Below the pieces are notes generated by a model, which worked only from the letters and a program-made list of their open reading frames with translations, was not told the origin of the DNA and did no database searches. Below, one piece after another: positions 1 through 6,054 of a DNA stretch of 64,000 nucleotides. The stretch covers positions 313,259-377,258 of the forward strand of contig NZ_RCDB01000003.1 of assembly GCF_003651225.1 (NCBI RefSeq), in the 5' to 3' direction. Each line of letters begins with the position of its first letter. The first letter of the stretch is position 1. This stretch comes from Microbacterium telephonicum. GTDB lineage: Bacteria; Actinomycetota; Actinomycetes; Actinomycetales; Microbacteriaceae. Position numbers and translations under genes: made by a program.

Positions 1-242
1 CAGTACGCGAACCACTCCTGGACGTTGATGTTGTCGGTGCGGAGTGTTCCTTTGCGGCGGAGTTCTTCCTGCGCTTCCTTCAGCTTCCGGATCGCTTCAC
101 GCTTGTTCTTCGAGCGGACGTATTTCCGGTGGCGTTTGCGCCCGTCGATGGGTGGGAGTTCGACGACTCCTTGCCAGTATTTGAGGGGCTGGTTGGGGTC
201 TGCGGGGACGCGGGAGAGTCCGCCTTCGCCTTTGCCACGCAT
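1..242 (-). CDS. Tyrosine recombinase (phage-type integrase), N-terminal part
   Basis: The gene reads leftward and leaves the window; only the first 80 residues are visible. They begin MRGKGEGGLSRVP and contain a basic segment (about residues 37-70) with many Lys/Arg, followed by NINVQEWFAY at about residues 73-80. This is the layout of an arm-binding AP2-like domain leading into the SAM-like core-binding domain of tyrosine integrases. The catalytic domain lies outside the window. The ATG directly follows the TGA of the upstream gene, with AGGGAGA as ribosome binding site inside that gene. With the tRNA-Arg fragment at 2121-2169, it most likely catalyses integration and excision of the element. 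The family call rests on N-terminal sequence only. Confidence 0.75.
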   Translation of the reverse strand, partial: MRGKGEGGLSRVPADPNQPLKYWQGVVELPPIDGRKRHRKYVRSKNKREAIRKLKEAQEELRRKGTLRTDNINVQEWFAY

Positions 243-644
243 TCAATCTCCCTGTTGCTTGTTGCCAGTGTCTAGAGCGTCGAGGATCGCGTAGAGCGCG
301 GCATCCGCCTCGCGGTGCTCGTCGGTTCGTGGCCGCTCAGCGACCCAGACGGGCAGGAGCGCGCGGATGCGGTCGAAAGCGTGGGTGGTCACGGTGTGAT
401 CGTGATCGGCGAGCCACCTATCGAACGCTGCTTTCTGTGCATCGCGCGCACCGGGCTCGGGCCAGTCGATGTTTCCTGCGACGGTGGGGTTCTGGATCGC
501 GGCGTGGACGCCGAATGCGAAGTTGCGACGTACATCGTCGGTTGTTGGCGTTGCGGCTGTGTTCTCGTTCATATGACCCATCTTCTCGGTGATTGTGGCG
601 ATCGCTTGGGTTGCCGGAGTGCGCGCATCACAGCCAATTTCCAC
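243..644 (-). CDS. Hypothetical protein of the integrated element
   Basis: A 133-residue protein starting with GTG. A GGAG motif ten bases upstream overlaps the TAG stop of the preceding gene, supporting this start; an internal ATG (MNENTAA, about residue 25) is an alternative. It is hydrophilic and acidic, with no signal peptide or membrane segment, and has a central AFDRWLADHDHTVTTHAFDRI stretch. I do not recognise a family. Its stop codon abuts the integrase ATG, so the two are probably translationally coupled. Its place in a run of small overlapping genes suggests a phage or conjugative-element accessory protein. Confidence 0.6.
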   Translation of the reverse strand: MEIGCDARTPATQAIATITEKMGHMNENTAATPTTDDVRRNFAFGVHAAIQNPTVAGNIDWPEPGARDAQKAAFDRWLADHDHTVTTHAFDRIRALLPVWVAERPRTDEHREADAALYAILDALDTGNKQQGD

Positions 645-656
645 GTGTGCACGCTC

Positions 657-1016
657 CTATTCGGTCGATTCCTGCACTTCGATCCACCAGTCCTCGTCCT
701 CCCAGCACACGATCACCGGGTAGGTGCCGAGCGCTAGGCCGTCGAATGTCTCAATGTCGCCACGGGACTCGAAAACGAAACGGAGGGCGCAGTCGTCAGA
801 CTCGACCAGCCACTCGCCGTCGCGGTGAAAGTGGTAGCGCCCGTGCCGGGTGCGCTCGTCGCCCGCCACGTGTTCCGGGTCCATCGCCTGGCACGCCTTC
901 TGCTTGCAGCGGTTGAAGACCTGGCAGTCGGAGCCGTGTGTGCCGCCGAACTCATAGCCGTAGTCGTCGGTCGTCTCATCGGGCAGGCTCGTGATCGTGA
1001 CGGTGTGCGCCATCAT
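657..1016 (-). CDS. Hypothetical protein of the integrated element
   Basis: A 119-residue acidic protein with two adjacent ATG codons at the start (MMAHTVTITSLPDE), either of which could be used. Four cysteines lie in the region around DCQVFNRCKQKACQ (about residues 30-43), and the C-terminus is rich in Trp and acidic residues (CWEDEDWWIEVQE). The cysteines could bind a metal, but no standard finger is evident. The start overlaps the stop of the upstream gene at 1013, as expected in a compact phage-type operon. No function can be assigned. Confidence 0.6.
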   Translation of the reverse strand: MMAHTVTITSLPDETTDDYGYEFGGTHGSDCQVFNRCKQKACQAMDPEHVAGDERTRHGRYHFHRDGEWLVESDDCALRFVFESRGDIETFDGLALGTYPVIVCWEDEDWWIEVQESTE

Positions 1017-1183
1017 TCACTCCCGTCCGTGTGGTCCCTGATCGCGGTCTCTGCGATGCTGTCCAACCAGTTGTCGAACGCGGTCAGAGCGTCACCCGCT
1101 TCCATGCCGCGCTTGGTGGTCGCGTAGATTTCCCACGCGCATCGAATCTGTCGGGTCATCGCCCGCTGCACGCCGTCAGGCAT
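1013..1183 (-). CDS. Small hypothetical protein of the integrated element
   Basis: A 56-residue protein (MPDGVQRAMTRQIRC...). The ATG at 1183 is preceded by GGGAG at six bases spacing, so I prefer it over longer readings starting as far as 1276. It has a short amphipathic helical region and no recognisable domain. It overlaps its neighbours on both sides: the upstream 39-residue gene by eight bases and the downstream gene by a few bases. Confidence 0.5.
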   Translation of the reverse strand: MPDGVQRAMTRQIRCAWEIYATTKRGMEAGDALTAFDNWLDSIAETAIRDHTDGSE

Positions 1184-1295
1184 GGTTGCTCCCGTACGTG
1201 ATACGCGGGCAGACCTCATCGTGCGAGACGTCCCACTCGACCGCCTCGGCCACGTTTTCGGTCTTGATCGCCGCACCGCAACGCTTACAGGTCAT
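1176..1295 (-). CDS. 39-residue CxxC microprotein of the integrated element
   Basis: A very short gene: MTCKRCGAA at the N-terminus, a Glu/Val-rich centre and a C-terminal part with DEVCPRITYG. The Cys3-x2-Cys6 pair plus Cys29 and His24 could form a small zinc knuckle, though one ligand spacing is not typical. It fills the gap between the genes at 1301-1525 and 1013-1183, ends inside the next gene and keeps the operon contiguous, which is the main reason to call it real. No Shine-Dalgarno is obvious, so it may depend on coupling from the upstream gene, whose stop is five bases away. Confidence 0.5.
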   Translation of the reverse strand: MTCKRCGAAIKTENVAEAVEWDVSHDEVCPRITYGSNHA

Positions 1296-1300
1296 CGTGA

Positions 1301-1525
1301 TCACTCCGCACTCCCGTTCTCGTGGTTAGTGGCTGCGTCTCGGACGGTGACGAGCGCGCGTGCCACCTTCTGGTCAAACGCGGGCGTACGGCATCCGAGG
1401 GTGAAGTGCTCGAGGTCGTTCGCCTCAGCCATGGCCCGAACCTCGGGGTCCTGGGCGAGTAGCCACACGACACCGGCGAGAGTCAGGTGCACGGCCTCCT
1501 GCATACGCGCATCAGACGCGGTCAT
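1301..1525 (-). CDS. Small hypothetical protein of the integrated element
   Basis: A 74-residue, mostly helical protein (MTASDARMQEAVHLTLAG...). Its ATG overlaps the TGA of the upstream gene in an ATGA arrangement, indicating translational coupling. It has no cysteines that suggest metal binding except one in FTLGCRTPAF, and no signal peptide. I do not recognise a family; its place in the operon suggests an accessory or regulatory role in the element. Confidence 0.55.
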   Translation of the reverse strand: MTASDARMQEAVHLTLAGVVWLLAQDPEVRAMAEANDLEHFTLGCRTPAFDQKVARALVTVRDAATNHENGSAE

Positions 1526-1995
1526 GGCGTGGCATCCTTGGTCAAGATCCGACGGACGGCCTGCATCGCGTCGTAATAACCGATGTCCGCTTCACACGCC
1601 GGCTCAAACGAACCGTGCGGCAGAAGATCCGTTATCTCACCGATGACGGCGGCGAGGCGGTTGCGCTCGGTCTCAGCCTCCACGCGACGCTGTTCTTCTT
1701 CGAAGTGGTGGAGTTCGCGGGCGTGCATCTCGCGCTCTGCGTCTCGCATGCGCCGGTAGTACTTCGCGGACTGGTGATCAGACTCCGCGAACCTGGCGTC
1801 GAGATCCTTGATCGCACGTTCGAGCGCGTCAGCCGTGTTCAGCCAGAGCGAGACCAGCGAACCGTCATTGAGGTTCTGCTCCTGGTCGATCTCTGCGAGC
1901 GCCTTGCGGAACTCTGCTGCCTTCCCGATCAACTCTTCTGGGGCGCGGACCCCGTTGTCCGCGGGTCTTCTTCTCGTGCTTTCGACGTTCGTCAC
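1522..1995 (-). CDS. Coiled-coil hypothetical protein, first gene of the element operon
   Basis: With the GTG at 1995, which has GGAAGGAA about six bases upstream, the protein is 157 residues; an ATG at 2043 would add 16 residues but has almost no ribosome binding site. The centre (about residues 75-125) is highly charged, with repeats such as MRDAEREMHARELHHFEEEQ, and should form a long coiled coil. It lies closest to the promoter at 2073-2102 and heads the seven-gene leftward run ending in the integrase. No family is recognised. Confidence 0.6.
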   Translation of the reverse strand: MTNVESTRRRPADNGVRAPEELIGKAAEFRKALAEIDQEQNLNDGSLVSLWLNTADALERAIKDLDARFAESDHQSAKYYRRMRDAEREMHARELHHFEEEQRRVEAETERNRLAAVIGEITDLLPHGSFEPACEADIGYYDAMQAVRRILTKDATP

Positions 1996-2072
1996 TTCTT
2001 GTTCCTTCCGGCCTGAAACGGTGCATCCGATTGGTGTAGACATTCCCGCGTGTTTGCACGGGCTCTAGCGAC

Positions 2073-2102
2073 ACTCTACACGTCTATTCGGACGGTTGGC
2101 AA
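2073..2102 (-). promoter_or_regulatory. Putative promoter of the element operon
   Basis: On the minus strand TTGCCA (complement of 2097-2102) and TAGAGT (complement of 2073-2078) are separated by 18 bases, a good sigma-70-like -35/-10 pair. Transcription would start near 2066 and run into the coiled-coil gene. It lies between the tRNA fragment and the first element gene, where an element's first promoter is expected. Confidence 0.5.
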
Positions 2103-2120
2103 GCCAGTTTAGGTTCCAAT

Positions 2121-2169
2121 CTTTGGTTTCCGGTACCAAAGGTCGCAGGTTCGATTCCTGTCGGGGGCA
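2121..2169 (+). repeat. 3' half of tRNA-Arg(CCG): attachment-site scar
   Basis: Bases 2123-2139 form an anticodon arm (stem TTGGT/ACCAA, loop TTCCGGT, anticodon CCG). Bases 2145-2161 form a T arm with loop TTCGATT, and 2162-2168 (CGGGGGC) is the 3' acceptor strand with discriminator A at 2169. The 5' half is missing: the DNA before 2121 has neither the matching GCCCCCG acceptor strand nor a D arm. Integrases that target the 3' half of tRNA genes leave exactly this kind of duplicate at one end of the element. The intact tRNA should lie beyond the left edge. This is not a functional tRNA gene. Confidence 0.85.
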
Positions 2170-2175
2170 CAGCAG

Positions 2176-2201
2176 GGTCCCGGGTTCGCCCGGGACCTTT
2201 T
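2176..2201 (+). terminator. Rho-independent terminator, probably the original tRNA-Arg terminator
   Basis: GGTCCCGGG and CCCGGGACC pair perfectly around a TTCG loop and are followed by TTTT. It sits seven bases after the tRNA fragment, so it was presumably the terminator of the tRNA-Arg gene before the element separated it from the 5' half. Confidence 0.8.
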
Positions 2202-2244
2202 CGTTTGCGTTCGGACGACGATCGACCCGACCCGATCGACGCGA

Positions 2245-2279
2245 AGAAAAAGCCCCGACCGTTACCACGCGGCCGGGGC
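2245..2279 (-). terminator. Leftward terminator with no obvious gene
   Basis: Read on the minus strand, a GC-rich hairpin (arms at about 2252-2260 and 2271-2279, one mismatch) is followed by TTTTTCTT. The 2280-2437 stretch upstream of it on that strand has no convincing gene. It may end an unseen small RNA or limit read-through into the element; I see no other feature between 2202 and 2437. Confidence 0.5.
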
Positions 2280-2437
2280 GAGACGAATGAGAAGTTCGCC
2301 TATCCCGGCCGGCATACCGGGTGGGCCTGAGAGACGGCTCGGCGGCCGCCCGGCCGGACGATGCCGTATCACGGCGTCCGCTCCGCCCTCTTCACCTGTG
2401 CGACCACGGCGGTCGCCCAGGGATGAAAGAGCGAACC

Positions 2438-2818
2438 ATGACGACCACCTTCGGCGTCGAGGCCATCCGGCATTTCGCGAACGCACGCGCTCACGGACCG
2501 GACTCCAAGGCCGCAGACCTGACATACACCTTCAATCGGAGCAACGGGTTCGATCGCGAGCTCCGCGACGCGCATCACGCGCGAGCGTTCTACTGGACCG
2601 AGCGCGACGTCTTCGAGAACGATCTGCAGGACTCGTCGCTCGGCGGGGATGATGCGAACTGGGTCGACAACGTCGACCTTTTCTGGATCGAGACGCACGG
2701 GAACAACGTGAACGGCGTCCCCATCATGCTGTACGACACTCCCGTCGACGATTGGCTGACCTGGGGTGACACCTGGGAGCTGGGCGAAGCTGCAGCCCGC
2801 ACCCGCCGCGCGGCCTGA
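2438..2818 (+). CDS. DUF6345-like protein, apparently short
   Basis: A 126-residue protein (MTTTFGVEAIRHFANARAH...). The segment with FGVEAIRHF, the central FENDLQDSSLGGDDANWVDN and the IETHGNN motif (about residues 84-90) resembles the first half of DUF6345 domains, where an H-G dyad occurs in a caspase-like fold, but that link is from memory. DUF6345 proteins are usually much longer; this one stops soon after GDTWELGE and is followed at once by a terminator, so the C-terminal half is missing. ATG at 2423 is an alternative start. There is no signal peptide. Whether it is active cannot be judged. Confidence 0.5.
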   Translation: MTTTFGVEAIRHFANARAHGPDSKAADLTYTFNRSNGFDRELRDAHHARAFYWTERDVFENDLQDSSLGGDDANWVDNVDLFWIETHGNNVNGVPIMLYDTPVDDWLTWGDTWELGEAAARTRRAA

Positions 2819-2823
2819 CTCCG

Positions 2824-2862
2824 GAGATGCCGCGCCGGCACACCTTGTCGGCGCGGCATCTC
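2824..2862 (+). terminator. Strong hairpin terminator after the DUF6345-like gene
   Basis: GAGATGCCGCGCC (2824-2836) and GGCGCGGCATCTC (2850-2862) pair over 13 bases around a 13-base loop. There is no T-run, as is common for actinobacterial terminators. It starts five bases after the stop codon at 2818. Confidence 0.65.
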
Positions 2863-2940
2863 GGCATCGAGCCGTCGCTGTCAAGCCCGTTCCGGATCGA
2901 GCGGCTCCTGCGTGACGGTGGAGTGTCGAAGGAGGACGCC

Positions 2941-3105
2941 ATGGAACCGAACCCGCAGGACGACGCGGTGAACACCTCGCCCGAGGAGGCGCCGACGGAT
3001 GCCGTGACCGACGAGGTGAAGCGCTCCGAGGTCGACGAGACCGGGCAGGTCGGGAATGCGGACGACCTGGCCGAGGCGCAGACCGAGGGACCGGACGAGA
3101 CGTGA
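2941..3105 (+). CDS. Small acidic hypothetical protein
   Basis: A 54-residue protein starting MEPNPQDDAVNTSPEE. The ATG has a very strong GAAGGAGGA ribosome binding site at six to eight bases, which is the best evidence that it is translated. The product is rich in Asp, Glu, Pro and Thr, contains no Cys or Trp, and is probably disordered. It stands alone between a terminator and a lipoprotein gene. Function unknown. Confidence 0.55.
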   Translation: MEPNPQDDAVNTSPEEAPTDAVTDEVKRSEVDETGQVGNADDLAEAQTEGPDET

Positions 3106-3202
3106 CCGCGGCGACGTCCGCCGCGGGATGTCATCCCCGCGACTGAGCCGGGTCATCCCGCGGCCGGACGTCCGCCGGTGATGGGGTTTCTAGCGTGGAG
3201 GC

Positions 3203-3622
3203 ATGACTTCCCGCGCCTCCACTCCCGGTATCTCGGCCCTCGGCCTCGTCTCCATCGTTCTCCTGCTCGCGGGCTGCTCCGCCTTCGACGCCACCGCCCA
3301 CGGCAGCGCGGAGACCACGTATACCGGGGCGAGCGGACTGGCGAAGGAGCATCCGGAGGTCGCGAGCTGGCTCCCCTCGGACGCGACGTCGATCACCGTG
3401 GTGGATTCGACGCGCGCGGACGACACGATGACGGTCGGGTTCGACTCCGCCTCCGCGCCCGACGGGTGCGAGGCAGCCGCGCGACAGTCCGCGCCGACGA
3501 TGAGCGTCGACACCGACGTGGACGTGTACGCCGTCGATTCCGTCCTGGTCTGCGGCGACTGGGCACTCGCGAGGGATGCGGACCATTGGGTCGCGTGGAC
3601 GCCCGCTGTCGAAGCCGGGTGA
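3203..3622 (+). CDS. Putative lipoprotein
   Basis: A 139-residue protein with an N-terminal hydrophobic segment and a lipobox LLAGC (Cys at about residue 25), so it is probably exported and lipid-anchored. The rest has no family I recognise; two further cysteines (in APDGCEAAA and VLVCGDW) could form a disulfide outside the membrane. A -10-like TAGCGT at 3191-3196 lies exactly six bases before the ATG, suggesting a leaderless mRNA, although GGAGG is also present. It converges with a VOC gene remnant. Confidence 0.7.
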   Translation: MTSRASTPGISALGLVSIVLLLAGCSAFDATAHGSAETTYTGASGLAKEHPEVASWLPSDATSITVVDSTRADDTMTVGFDSASAPDGCEAAARQSAPTMSVDTDVDVYAVDSVLVCGDWALARDADHWVAWTPAVEAG

Positions 3623-3628
3623 GCCGGC

Positions 3629-3815
3629 TCAGACGGTGATCTCGACGAGGTCGGCCTCCGTGTCTCGGACGACGCTCTCGTAGTAGCCGGCTCCGGTGGT
3701 GCGCGGTCCGCTCACGACGGGGTGTCCGGCCTGCGCGAGGCGCTCGGTGAGCCCGTCGACCTCCTCCACCGACCCGACGGAGAAAGCGCGCCGCCGTCGA
3801 ACGTGAGGAAGGGCT
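3629..3815 (-). pseudogene. Remnant of a VOC-family (glyoxalase-like) protein
   Basis: The last 50 or so codons read [20 protein letters not shown] and later [19 protein letters not shown], the typical C-terminus of a VOC/glyoxalase fold protein. Upstream, the matching FLTFDGGA segment is in a different frame, so a one-base shift lies near 3784-3792. The N-terminal half of a normal ~125-residue protein is absent: the acyltransferase gene begins its stop at 3838. No start codon fits. This is a truncated and frameshifted gene. Confidence 0.65.
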
Positions 3816-3837
3816 GACGAGACGACGGACCGACGTG

Positions 3838-4548
3838 TCAGTCGCGCGATGTCGCGTTGACGATGCCGGAGCGCTCCTGCCCGCTGAGTCGCGCGATGGC
3901 GGCCATCGTCCGCTCGGTGATCTCCCGCCGCGCCTTGCCGTCGGGCACCCCCTCGAGGTCCGCGAGATCGAGCGGCTCGCCGAAGCGCACCTCGAGACGC
4001 GGCTGCCCACGCCGCAGGTGACCGAACGGCGTCGGCGCGCCCGTGCCGATCAGTCCGACCGGTACGACCGCGGCGCCCGTCGCCCGCGCCATCCAGGCCG
4101 CGCCGCCGTGACCCTCGTGCAGCTTCCCGTCGCGGGAGCGCGTGCCCTCGGGGAACACCGCGAACACTCCCCCGGCCCGCAGGATGCCGCTGCCCGCGTC
4201 GAGCGCCGCCCTCGCATCCCGGCCGGCCGCGCGGTACACCGGCACGCCGCCGATCGACCGGAAGAACCAGCGCTTCAGACGACCGATCACCCCCGGGCCG
4301 GTGAAGTACGCGGATTTGATGAGGAACTGCACGGGACGCCGCGCCGACGTCGGAATGATGACGGTGTCGAGGGCCCCGAGGTGATTGCTCGCCAGCAGCA
4401 CCGCGCCGCGCGCGGGAATGTTCTCGCGACCCACGATCCGCGGGCGGTAGAGCACCTGGAACAGCGGCCGCAGCAGGGCCCGCCCGACGAAGTAGATGGC
4501 GCCCGGTCGAGGCGCAGGAGGAGGGCTCGACGGAGCGGGCGCGGTCAC
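3838..4548 (-). CDS. 1-acyl-glycerol-3-phosphate acyltransferase family protein
   Basis: A 236-residue PlsC-family protein. The catalytic NHLGALD (His56-x4-Asp61) and the substrate-binding FPEGTRS (132-138) are both present, and the length fits the family. It should transfer an acyl group to lysophosphatidate or a related glycerolipid at the inner face of the membrane; the true acceptor is unknown. It starts with GTG, and TAAAGT on the minus strand lies exactly six bases upstream, suggesting a leaderless transcript. It lies 42 bases downstream of the FUSC-like gene. Confidence 0.85.
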   Translation of the reverse strand: MTAPAPSSPPPAPRPGAIYFVGRALLRPLFQVLYRPRIVGRENIPARGAVLLASNHLGALDTVIIPTSARRPVQFLIKSAYFTGPGVIGRLKRWFFRSIGGVPVYRAAGRDARAALDAGSGILRAGGVFAVFPEGTRSRDGKLHEGHGGAAWMARATGAAVVPVGLIGTGAPTPFGHLRRGQPRLEVRFGEPLDLADLEGVPDGKARREITERTMAAIARLSGQERSGIVNATSRD

Positions 4549-4590
4549 CCCGCCACTTTATCCGCCGCTCCGAGGCCGATCCGCGTCGGC

Positions 4591-5676
4591 TCAGACGAAG
4601 ACGCGGCACGCGTCGACGATGCGCTGCAGGAACAGCACCGTCGCGAAGCGCTCGGCTACGGCCGACTCCGCATCCGGGCGCAGCCCGGGGACGCGACGGA
4701 GCCGATCGAGTGACGCGGACGCCGCCTCGAGCCGCTCCACCGCATCGTCCGCACCCACCGGGGCGGCGAGCAGCTCCGCGGCGTCGGCGATGGCGCGGGC
4801 GAGACCCTCGCGCACCTCGGCGTCCAGCCACGGATCGGCCTCCTCCTTCAGTCGGCAGACGGTGTCGGCGAGTTCGCGCGTGGCGCGCCAGGCGGCGGCG
4901 ATCCCCTGCATCCGCGCGTCGTTCTCGTTGATCTCCTCGCGGTGGCGTCGCCCTCTCGGGTTCACACGGCTGCTCTCGGCGGCTTCCCGCACCTCGGTCT
5001 CGACGGCGTCCATCGTCGCGGCGAGACCCGACATGTCCGCTTCGATGCGCTCCGGGTCGACGTCCCCGTCGGCGACGGCGGCGGCGAGCGCGCGCAGCTG
5101 CTCGGCGACCGCGTCGCGGAGGGCGTTCAGCCGCACGCGCGCGCGCCGCACGTACAGCGGGGGGAACACGACCAGGTTGACGACGAGCCCGACGGCGACG
5201 CCGAACGCCATCGTCACGAGGTAGGAGATCGAGAAGTCGTCCGCCTTGCCGCCCCCCAGCAGGAGGACGAAGAGTCCCGCGAGTGCGACCCAGTCGCTCC
5301 CCACGCCGAGCGCCCGCACGCCCCCGGCCAGCACGCCGACGAGCACGACGAGCGCGAGAGCCACCCCGCCGCGGACCCCGGCGTACACGAGGGCGAGCCC
5401 ACCCAGGCCGACCACGATGCCGAGCCCGAGACCGAGCAGCGCCTCACCACCCGCGCGGGCGGTGCGCGCCACCGTGGGGTACATCGTCACGAGCACGCCC
5501 AGCGGCGCGTAGTACGAGTACTCGTCCTGCGCGAACGGAATGAGGGGCGCGAGGTACCACGCGATGACGGCGGCCACGGCGGTCTTCGCGGCCAGCAGCA
5601 GTCGCGGCGGGCTGCCCGCTGCCGCGAGCGCAGCGGTCGCGCGGCGACGGCGCGACGCCGCGGCAGCGGCGCTCAT
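4591..5676 (-). CDS. FUSC/aromatic acid exporter-like membrane protein
   Basis: 361 residues from the ATG at 5676, which has GAGGGAGA upstream. The first ~180 residues hold about six membrane segments rich in Gly, Val and Leu, followed by a mainly helical, charged cytoplasmic half. This two-part plan matches the FUSC/ArAE family of inner-membrane proteins, some of which export aromatic acids. The substrate is unknown. The next gene downstream is the acyltransferase, so they could share a transcript, although the acyltransferase also has its own -10 element. Confidence 0.7.
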   Translation of the reverse strand: MSAAAAASRRRRATAALAAAGSPPRLLLAAKTAVAAVIAWYLAPLIPFAQDEYSYYAPLGVLVTMYPTVARTARAGGEALLGLGLGIVVGLGGLALVYAGVRGGVALALVVLVGVLAGGVRALGVGSDWVALAGLFVLLLGGGKADDFSISYLVTMAFGVAVGLVVNLVVFPPLYVRRARVRLNALRDAVAEQLRALAAAVADGDVDPERIEADMSGLAATMDAVETEVREAAESSRVNPRGRRHREEINENDARMQGIAAAWRATRELADTVCRLKEEADPWLDAEVREGLARAIADAAELLAAPVGADDAVERLEAASASLDRLRRVPGLRPDAESAVAERFATVLFLQRIVDACRVFV

Positions 5677-5802
5677 GCCGTCTCCCTCGTGCCGTGCAGC
5701 GCTCTGCGCGACCCGCGGAGACACCCAGGATCATCCCTCAGGCGGATGCCGCTGCGACCACCGGACGACGCGGCGGCGACATCTGCTTCGTAGCGTCGGA
5801 TC

Positions 5803-6009
5803 ATGACCACAGCAACCCTCTCGATCGCGGCCTTCACGGCGCGTCCCGCCGCGCGCTCCGCCGCCACCCGCAGCGCCGCGGCCGGCCGCGACATCGCTCT
5901 CTCGATCCTCGGCAACATCCTCCTCATCGGCATCGCCGCACTCGCCGCGCTCGTCATCCCGGTCGCCGCCGCGCTCGCCTTCGGCCCCGCGCTGCTGTCG
6001 GTCCTGTGA
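5803..6009 (+). CDS. Small membrane protein
   Basis: A 68-residue protein. Residues 30-68 are almost entirely hydrophobic (Ile, Leu, Ala, Val) and should form one or two membrane helices; the first 28 residues are rich in Ala, Arg and Ser. TAGCGT at 5791-5796 is exactly six bases before the ATG, the same arrangement seen at several well-supported genes here, which raises confidence that it is real. It lies divergently from the FUSC-like gene and converges on the kinase gene. No family is recognised. Confidence 0.5.
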   Translation: MTTATLSIAAFTARPAARSAATRSAAAGRDIALSILGNILLIGIAALAALVIPVAAALAFGPALLSVL

Positions 6010-6054
6010 CCTGCGCGGGCGATCCGTCGCGCGTCTGAACCGGATGCCGCGGGG

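Noticed and set aside
2065..2268. Leftward ORF across the tRNA fragment with a CPRQESNLRP segment
   Set aside because: This is the well-known spurious translation of tRNA T-arm sequence; it overlaps the attachment-site fragment and terminators.
2280..2437. Glycine-riboswitch-like CTCTCAGGC on the minus strand
   Set aside because: The rest of the aptamer, including the conserved GAAGG-containing parts, is absent and no matching gene lies downstream.
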